NCBI GenBank assembly: GCA_019105125.1
Contig: JAHRWO010000071.1
Span: 1 to 5,695 of the forward strand
DNA: 5,695 nucleotides
Direction of reading: 5' to 3'
DNA from: Flavobacterium sp.
Lineage (GTDB): Bacteria > Bacteroidota > Bacteroidia > Flavobacteriales > Flavobacteriaceae
Shown: positions 1 through 4,372 of the stretch, piece after piece
Position numbering within the stretch: position 1 is the first letter of the stretch
Layout of the letters: every line of letters begins with the position of its first letter
Notes under the pieces: generated by a model
The model's database searches: none
What the model saw: only the letters and a program-made list of their open reading frames with translations
What the model was told of the DNA's origin: nothing
Program-made: the position numbers and the translations under genes

Positions 1-48
1 ATATCCTCCAGGGCCAGAACCAATAACGGTTACATCAAATTGACTCAT
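1..48 (-). CDS. lpdA: Dihydrolipoyl dehydrogenase, N-terminal fragment (cut by window edge)
   Basis: Only the first 16 codons are inside the window, reading MSQFDVTVIGSGPGGY on the minus strand. Residues 4-16 form the first beta strand and the FAD-binding dinucleotide loop GxGxxG (G10, G12, G15). The GSGPGGY form is typical of dihydrolipoyl dehydrogenase, the E3 flavoprotein of the pyruvate and 2-oxoglutarate dehydrogenase complexes and the glycine cleavage system, which reoxidises dihydrolipoamide with NAD+ in the cytoplasm. The redox-active cysteine pair and the rest of the protein lie beyond the left edge. The ATG at 46-48 is the natural start: an in-frame stop lies ten codons upstream (76-78), and a TAnnTTTG promoter box sits about 40 bases upstream. 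The fragment is short, so another flavoprotein of the same disulfide-reductase family cannot be excluded, but the sequence from memory fits flavobacterial lpd very well. Confidence 0.8.
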   Translation of the reverse strand, partial: MSQFDVTVIGSGPGGY

Positions 49-88
49 GATTGTATATAAAGTTTGTTGTTTGACTTAAATTCGGATA

Positions 89-96
89 CAAAAGTA
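89..96 (-). promoter_or_regulatory. Candidate -7 promoter box of the dihydrolipoyl dehydrogenase gene
   Basis: On the minus strand this reads TACTTTTG, an exact match to the Bacteroidota -7 consensus TAnnTTTG. Transcription would begin around position 82, giving a leader of roughly 34 bases before the ATG at 48. I see no TTG-type -33 element at the usual 17-23 base distance. The box overlaps one arm of the inverted repeat at 90-127. Confidence 0.55.
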
Positions 97-127
97 ACGC
101 TTTTTGAATTAATTCTTTGTTACTTTT
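90..127. repeat. Inverted repeat between lpdA and the regulator gene (terminator or operator)
   Basis: AAAAGTAAC at 90-98 and GTTACTTTT at 119-127 are perfect 9-base reverse complements separated by 20 bases. The spacer contains its own 10-base palindrome, GAATTAATTC, at 106-115. On the minus strand the hairpin begins 19 bases after the regulator's stop codon and its last arm ends in TTTT, so it could terminate that transcript. The stem is AT-rich, the loop is long and the T-tract is short, so it would be weak. The left arm also covers the lpdA -7 box, which makes an operator role possible. The sequence alone does not decide between the two. Confidence 0.4.
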
Positions 128-145
128 TTGGTAAATTATTATAGC

Positions 146-601
146 TTAGTTTAAAGTAAAAGCGGTTGTATATTTTACTTCTCCAATCATAAAAGAACTG
201 TGTGTACTTCCAATATGTTGTAAACCCGTAAGCTTCGTAACCATGAACTCACGATATTCTTCCATGTCTTTTACGTTTACTTTCAAAATATAGTCATAAT
301 CACCACTTACGTGATAACATTCAGAAACTTCCGTTAATTTAACTACTTCATTTTCAAATGTTGTAATATAGTCTTTTGTGTGTTGGTTTAACTTGATGTG
401 ACAAAAAACCACGAAAGATTTGTCTAATTTAACTCGGTCTAAAAGCGCTACGTACTTGGTAATAACTCCTTCTCGCTCTAATTTTTTAATACGTTCGTAA
501 ACAGCGGTTACGGAAAGATTTAATAATAAGGAAAGCTCCTTGGTTGTCCTTTTAGTGTCTTCTTGCAGAAAACCTAAAAGTTTTTTGTCGATTACGTCCA
601 T
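146..601 (-). CDS. Lrp/AsnC-family transcriptional regulator
   Basis: This is a 151-residue protein, the usual length for the feast/famine regulator family. Residues 2-51 form the winged helix-turn-helix DNA-binding domain: the opening DVIDKKLLGFLQED, the recognition-helix stretch LSVTAVYERIKKLEREGVI, and the linker KYVALLD. Residues about 63-140 form the RAM ligand-sensing and oligomerisation domain, with the family signature G100-D-Y-D-Y-I-L106. Such proteins are cytoplasmic dimers to octamers that bind DNA around their own and neighbouring promoters and respond to amino acids. The ATG at 599-601 is preceded two codons upstream by an in-frame stop, so the N-terminus is well fixed. The gene is divergent from the PLP enzyme at 785, separated by 183 bases. 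By analogy with P. putida MdeR and methionine gamma-lyase, I infer that it controls that neighbour and itself, with methionine or a related amino acid as a plausible effector. The family call is secure; target and effector are inference. Confidence 0.93.
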   Translation of the reverse strand: MDVIDKKLLGFLQEDTKRTTKELSLLLNLSVTAVYERIKKLEREGVITKYVALLDRVKLDKSFVVFCHIKLNQHTKDYITTFENEVVKLTEVSECYHVSGDYDYILKVNVKDMEEYREFMVTKLTGLQHIGSTHSSFMIGEVKYTTAFTLN

Positions 602-622
602 TGGTTAGTTGTGTTGTTTGTT

Positions 623-650
623 TTTTAGTTGTCAGCAAATGTAACTAAAA
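623..650. promoter_or_regulatory. Candidate autoregulatory operator of the Lrp/AsnC gene
   Basis: TTTTAGTT at 623-630 and AACTAAAA at 643-650 are perfect 8-base reverse complements with a 12-base spacer, so the arm centres are 20 bases apart, about two helical turns. The repeat encloses the regulator's -7 box (636-643) and its predicted transcription start (about 629), where a bound repressor would block transcription. The core half-site AACTAAA recurs in the same gap at 684-690 and 768-774. Binding by this regulator is inferred from position and symmetry; no consensus for this subfamily is known to me. Confidence 0.4.
636..643 (-). promoter_or_regulatory. Candidate -7 promoter box of the Lrp/AsnC regulator gene
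   Basis: On the minus strand this reads TACATTTG, an exact TAnnTTTG match. The start of transcription would fall near position 629, giving a leader of about 28 bases. No clear TTG element is visible at the -33 distance; the upstream DNA is simply AT-rich. The box lies inside the inverted repeat at 623-650. Confidence 0.55.
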
Positions 651-685
651 CGAATAAATAACAGAAATAAAAACTACAACTTTAA

Positions 686-695
686 CTAAATTTAG
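686..695. promoter_or_regulatory. Palindrome CTAAATTTAG midway between the divergent promoters
   Basis: This is a perfect 10-base palindrome in the middle of the gap between the regulator and the PLP-enzyme gene, and it overlaps a copy of the AACTAAA half-site (684-690). Its place between the two divergent -7 boxes fits a shared operator. Short AT-rich palindromes arise easily by chance in DNA of this composition, so the call is tentative. Confidence 0.25.
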
Positions 696-723
696 AATAA
701 AAATCTAATTTTAATTTTAAGTA

Positions 724-754
724 TTGAATAATCGTTTGCCAAACTATATTTTTG
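724..754 (+). promoter_or_regulatory. Candidate promoter of the methionine gamma-lyase-like gene
   Basis: A TTG at 724-726 is followed after 20 bases by TATTTTTG at 747-754. This matches both Bacteroidota promoter elements (TTG at -33, TAnnTTTG at -7) at an accepted spacing. Transcription would start near 761, leaving a leader of about 24 bases before the ATG at 785, too short for a riboswitch. It is the best promoter in the window. Confidence 0.6.
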
Positions 755-784
755 ATTTAAAATAAACAACTAAACTTTAAAATT

Positions 785-1987
785 ATGGAAAAATTTAATC
801 CGGCAGATCGTATTCAAGATTTACAATATTTCGGAGAATTTGGTGGTGTAAATCCATCGATTTCAGATAGTTCAACATACACATTTCTTTCAGCAAAAAC
901 GATGTTTGACACCTTTGAAGGTAATGCTGAAGGTTGTTACTTATATTCGCGTCACTCTTCGCCAAGTAATTTATATTTAGACAAAGCATTAGCTGCAATG
1001 GAAGGAACAGAATCGGCAAACGTGGCTGCTTCTGGAATGGGGGCTATCACTCCTACTCTTTTGCAATTGTGTGGAAATGGCGACCATATTGTTTCAAGTA
1101 GAACTATCTACGGAGGAACTTACGCTTTCTTGAAAAATTTTGTTCCAAGAATGGGCATCAAAACTACTTTTGTTGACATTACAAAATTAGACGTAGTTGA
1201 AGCGGCTATTACTCTAAATACAAAAGTTTTATACTGTGAAACCGTTAGTAATCCTTTACTAGAAGTGGCTGATATTGCTTCATTGGCAAAAATTGCAAAA
1301 AAACACAATATCAAATTAGTAGTGGATAATACGTTTTCTCCTTTATCAGTTGCTCCAGCGAAATTAGGTGCTGATATCGTAATTCACTCGTTAACAAAAT
1401 ACATCAACGGAAGTAGCGATACAGTTGGTGGTGTAGTTTGTGCTTCTCAAGAATTCATCAACAGTTTAAAAAATGTAAACGATGGAGCAAGTATGCTTTT
1501 AGGTCCAACAATGGATAGTTTACGTTCGGCTTCTGTAATGAAAAACTTAAGAACTTTACACATCAGAATGAAACAACACAGCCACAATGCAATGTATTTG
1601 GCTAAGAAATTTGAAGCAGACGGAATCAAAACGGTTTATCCAGGATTAGCAAGTCACCCAAGTCATGAAATTTACAAAACCATGATTAATCAAGAGTACG
1701 GTTTCGGTGGAATGATGACGATTGACGTTGGAAGTTTAGATAAAGCCAATGCGTTAATGGAATTAATGCAAGAAAGAAACTTAGGTTACTTAGCAGTAAG
1801 TTTAGGATTCTACAAAACGTTATTCAGTGCCCCTGGAACTTCAACTTCATCAGAAATTCCATTAGAAGAGCAAGCAGAAATGGGCTTAACCGATGGGTTA
1901 ATTCGTTTTTCAATAGGTTTAGATAACGATATTGAAAGAACGTATCAAATGATGAGACAATGTATGGTAGAATTAGGAGTTTTATAA
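785..1987 (+). CDS. PLP-dependent Cys/Met-metabolism enzyme, probably methionine gamma-lyase (plant type)
   Basis: This 400-residue protein is a full-length member of the cystathionine gamma-synthase/lyase family, cytoplasmic and normally tetrameric. Visible active-site residues are Y54 and R56 in YSRHSSP (phosphate contact from the neighbouring subunit), the phosphate-loop SGMGAI (83-88), Y109 in IYGGT (stacks on PLP), N156 in SNP, D181 in VVDNTF (pyridine nitrogen), K205 in HSLTKY (Schiff-base lysine) and R374 in IRFSIG (substrate carboxylate). From memory, segments such as FGEFGGVN, MLLGPTM, YPGLASHP, YGFGGMM and GTSTSSE align closely with plant methionine gamma-lyase. That enzyme splits L-methionine into methanethiol, 2-oxobutyrate and ammonia. 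The cysteine that marks P. putida methionine gamma-lyase (Cys116) is Gly111 here, as I recall for the plant enzyme. Alternatives are cystathionine gamma-synthase/lyase or O-acetylhomoserine sulfhydrylase. The divergent Lrp-type gene supports an amino-acid-regulated catabolic role. The fold is certain; the exact reaction is a good inference. Confidence 0.85.
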   Translation: MEKFNPADRIQDLQYFGEFGGVNPSISDSSTYTFLSAKTMFDTFEGNAEGCYLYSRHSSPSNLYLDKALAAMEGTESANVAASGMGAITPTLLQLCGNGDHIVSSRTIYGGTYAFLKNFVPRMGIKTTFVDITKLDVVEAAITLNTKVLYCETVSNPLLEVADIASLAKIAKKHNIKLVVDNTFSPLSVAPAKLGADIVIHSLTKYINGSSDTVGGVVCASQEFINSLKNVNDGASMLLGPTMDSLRSASVMKNLRTLHIRMKQHSHNAMYLAKKFEADGIKTVYPGLASHPSHEIYKTMINQEYGFGGMMTIDVGSLDKANALMELMQERNLGYLAVSLGFYKTLFSAPGTSTSSEIPLEEQAEMGLTDGLIRFSIGLDNDIERTYQMMRQCMVELGVL

Positions 1988-2008
1988 TTCTAGCAAAATA
2001 ATTTCAAT

Positions 2009-2041
2009 AGAATCCGATTTAGCAATGAATCGGATTTTTTT
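2009..2041 (+). terminator. Intrinsic terminator after the methionine gamma-lyase-like gene
   Basis: AATCCGATT (2011-2019) and AATCGGATT (2028-2036) form a perfect 9-bp stem with an 8-base loop, extendable outward by a G-U and an A-T pair (2009-2038). It runs directly into a tract of seven Ts (2035-2041). It begins 21 bases after the stop codon and separates this gene from the peptidase downstream. Confidence 0.85.
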
Positions 2042-2053
2042 GTAACAAATACG

Positions 2054-2061
2054 TAACTTTG
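2054..2061 (+). promoter_or_regulatory. Candidate -7 promoter box of the S9 peptidase gene
   Basis: TAACTTTG matches TAnnTTTG exactly. Transcription would start near 2068, about 23 bases before the ATG at 2091. The box lies only 12 bases beyond the preceding terminator's T-tract, so the -33 region falls inside that hairpin. No TTG is found at the normal spacing; the nearest, at 2040-2042, is only 11 bases away. Confidence 0.5.
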
Positions 2062-2090
2062 AACTCTAATACACAATTAATTTACCTGTA

Positions 2091-4262
2091 ATGAAAAAAT
2101 ATATTTTAAGTTTTCTATTGGTAGGAAGCTTTGCCTTGGCGCAAAATCTTACGATTGAAGAAACCGTTTTAGGACCAAGAAAATATGCTCCAACAACACA
2201 AACTGCCCAACAATGGCGTAAAGATTCTAAATCCATCACGTATTTAAGTACTGACTTTTCTTCTCTTATTGAAAAAAGCGCTGCAAACGGTTGGACAGCT
2301 TCCACTTTAGCTTCAAAAGCTGAATTTGAAACCGCTTTGAAATCGAAAATTTCAAATGATGAATTTACGATTAGAACGTTTCCATTTTCAATCAATTGGA
2401 AAACTGTAAATACGTTTGAAACGGAAGTTGCAGGCAAGAAAAACAATTACAAAGTAACGTATGACGTTGTTTCAAAACAAATTACTTCTGTGATTAGTTA
2501 TGCGGTTGAAGGGTCGCAAGCAAAATTCGCTTCTAATAACAATGTAGCTTGGTTACAAGAAAACAATATCCGAATTACAACTCCATCGGGACAAGTTATT
2601 GAAGTTACCAACGATGAAAACAAATCAATCGTAAACGGTTCTGATTATGTACACCGTCAAGAATTTGGTATAGACAGAGGAATGTGGTGGAACGAAAAAG
2701 GAACGCAATTAGCCTATTATCGTAAAGATGAAACTATGGTAGCTAATTATCCGCTTACCAACTGGAATGAGCGCGAAGCAACCAACAAAGACATTAAATA
2801 TCCAATGGCTGGAATGACTAGCGAGAATGTCACTTTGGTAATTTACGATGTAGCTTCTGCTAAAAAAGTAACGATTCAAACAGGAGAACCAAAAGATCAA
2901 TATTTAACTATGGTGTCTTGGGAACCAACAGGAAAACACATTTTTATTGGTATTTTGAATCGTGAACAAAATCATTTAAAATTCAATAAATATGATGTTG
3001 CAACAGGAGCTTTCGTGAAGACATTATTTGAAGAAAAAGCTGCTACTTGGGTAGAACCACAACATGCGTTAACTTTTATTCCAAACAATACTTCGCAGTT
3101 TATTTACCAAACCGATTTCTTTGGTTTCAGCCAAATGTATTTGTACAATACCGATGGAAAACTGTTGAAAAACTTAGGTTTTAAAGACGTGGTTGTTAAA
3201 GATATGCTTGGCTTTGATGCTACAAACACAAAAATAAACTACATTGGAACAACTAATAATGGATTAGACCGCCAATTGTTTCAAGTGGATTTAAAATCAG
3301 GAAAAACAGTTCAATTAACAACAGTTTCTGGAACGCACACCGCTTCTGTTTCTTCAGATGGAACGATGATTTTAGACCAATACAGCAACTTAACCACTCC
3401 AAACGAAATTTCGATTTTAAACATCAAAAATAAAATGGCGAATACTTCTTTAGTAAAAGCCGAAAATCCTTTAACAGGAAAAATTGATTTACCTAAAATT
3501 GAATTCGTAACCTTAACTTCACCTGATGGAAAAACGCCATTAAACGGAAGATTAATTTATCCTGGAAACTTTGATGCTACTAAAAAATACCCCGTAATGG
3601 TTTATGTTTACGGAGGTTCTCACGCGCAATTAGTAAACAATCGTTGGTTAGGTGGTGCTGGATTCTTTGATATTTACATGGCACAACAAGGATACGTAGT
3701 ATTCACTTTAGATAATAGAGGAAGTGATTCTCGTGGTAAAAAATTCTGTGAGGTTACGCATAGAAATTTAGGCGTAAACGAAATGGCAGATCAAATGAAA
3801 GGAATTGAATTCTTAAAATCAAAATCATTTGTAGATGCAGATAAAATAGGAGTTTTTGGATGGAGTTACGGTGGTTTCATGACCACTTCGTTAATGACAA
3901 ATCATTCTGATGTATTCAAAGTAGGTGTAGCTGGTGGACCAGTTATCGATTGGAAATACTACGAAATCATGTATGGAGAACGTTATATGGATACACCACA
4001 AGAAAATCCAGAAGGATATGAAAAAACGTCTTTATTAAACAAAGCGAAAGATTTAAAAGGAAGATTATTGGTTATTCACGGTGCTCAAGACCCAGTAGTA
4101 GTTCAACAACACAGCATGAATTTTATTGAGGCTTGCATTAAAGCAGGAAAACAAGTAGATTATTTCTTATATCCAAATCACGAACATAACGTAAGTGGAA
4201 GAGATCGAATTCACATGTATGCAAAAATTGCAGATTACTTTGATTTACACTTGAAAAAATAA
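2091..4262 (+). CDS. ptpA: Secreted S9-family prolyl tripeptidyl peptidase (DPP IV superfamily)
   Basis: This 723-residue protein has a signal peptide (KK, then a hydrophobic stretch, with likely cleavage at ALA17|Q18), so it acts in the periplasm or outside. There is no lipoprotein cysteine and no visible C-terminal secretion domain. Residues about 100-460 are the DPP IV-type beta-propeller; about 490-723 are the alpha/beta hydrolase domain. The catalytic triad is S592 (GWSYGG), D667 (HGAQDP) and H699 (HEHNV), with oxyanion tyrosine Y507 in YVYGG. From memory, the closest characterised relative is Porphyromonas gingivalis PtpA, which removes N-terminal tripeptides ending in proline. Its triad Ser603/Asp678/His710 lies at a constant offset of 11. 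Its N-terminus-binding Glu205 and Glu636 correspond to E191 (HRQEFGI) and E625 (EIMYGERY). The DPP IV EEE-type motif is absent, which favours tripeptidyl over dipeptidyl activity. It probably serves peptide nutrition. S510 replaces the proline of the GGP loop. Terminators flank it, so it is monocistronic. Confidence 0.9.
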   Translation: MKKYILSFLLVGSFALAQNLTIEETVLGPRKYAPTTQTAQQWRKDSKSITYLSTDFSSLIEKSAANGWTASTLASKAEFETALKSKISNDEFTIRTFPFSINWKTVNTFETEVAGKKNNYKVTYDVVSKQITSVISYAVEGSQAKFASNNNVAWLQENNIRITTPSGQVIEVTNDENKSIVNGSDYVHRQEFGIDRGMWWNEKGTQLAYYRKDETMVANYPLTNWNEREATNKDIKYPMAGMTSENVTLVIYDVASAKKVTIQTGEPKDQYLTMVSWEPTGKHIFIGILNREQNHLKFNKYDVATGAFVKTLFEEKAATWVEPQHALTFIPNNTSQFIYQTDFFGFSQMYLYNTDGKLLKNLGFKDVVVKDMLGFDATNTKINYIGTTNNGLDRQLFQVDLKSGKTVQLTTVSGTHTASVSSDGTMILDQYSNLTTPNEISILNIKNKMANTSLVKAENPLTGKIDLPKIEFVTLTSPDGKTPLNGRLIYPGNFDATKKYPVMVYVYGGSHAQLVNNRWLGGAGFFDIYMAQQGYVVFTLDNRGSDSRGKKFCEVTHRNLGVNEMADQMKGIEFLKSKSFVDADKIGVFGWSYGGFMTTSLMTNHSDVFKVGVAGGPVIDWKYYEIMYGERYMDTPQENPEGYEKTSLLNKAKDLKGRLLVIHGAQDPVVVQQHSMNFIEACIKAGKQVDYFLYPNHEHNVSGRDRIHMYAKIADYFDLHLKK

Positions 4263-4283
4263 TTTTTTACTAACTAATATGCA

Positions 4284-4317
4284 AAATCCGTTGAATTATC
4301 AGCGGATTTCTTTTTTT
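4284..4317 (+). terminator. Intrinsic terminator after the S9 peptidase gene
   Basis: Arms AAATCCGTTGA (4284-4294) and TCAGCGGATTT (4299-4309) pair as an 11-bp stem, with one internal T-G wobble and a 4-base ATTA loop. One C and then seven Ts follow (4311-4317). It starts 21 bases after the stop codon. This is a strong intrinsic terminator, so the antiporter gene needs its own promoter. Confidence 0.88.
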
Positions 4318-4346
4318 AGAAGTTTTCAAAATAAAAACCATTTTTC

Positions 4347-4354
4347 TATCTTGC
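4347..4354 (+). promoter_or_regulatory. Weak candidate -7 promoter of the NhaC-type antiporter gene
   Basis: TATCTTGC lies 18 bases upstream of the ATG. It looks like the common flavobacterial form TATCTTTGC with one T missing, so it departs from TAnnTTTG. No TTG is visible at the -33 distance. It is the best candidate in the 55 bases between the terminator and the start codon, and transcription would begin very close to the ATG. Confidence 0.3.
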
Positions 4355-4372
4355 AACCTCAAACAAAACTAG

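Noticed and set aside
602..784. Possible SAM or other methionine-related riboswitch upstream of the methionine gamma-lyase-like gene
   Set aside because: The predicted leader is only about 24 bases, and the gap has no GC-rich stems or riboswitch-like conserved blocks.
795..1629. Open frames on the minus strand (795-1019, 1120-1314, 1447-1629) inside the PLP-enzyme gene
   Set aside because: They are short, have no recognisable domain, and lie wholly antisense to a well-conserved enzyme gene whose codons explain the sequence.
2066..2900. Open frames on the minus strand (2066-2446 and 2709-2900) over the start and propeller region of the peptidase gene
   Set aside because: They are antisense to a clear full-length coding region, and no promoter box or family similarity was recognised.
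785..4262. PLP-enzyme and peptidase genes as a single operon
   Set aside because: A strong terminator lies between them and the peptidase has its own -7 box, so co-transcription is unlikely.
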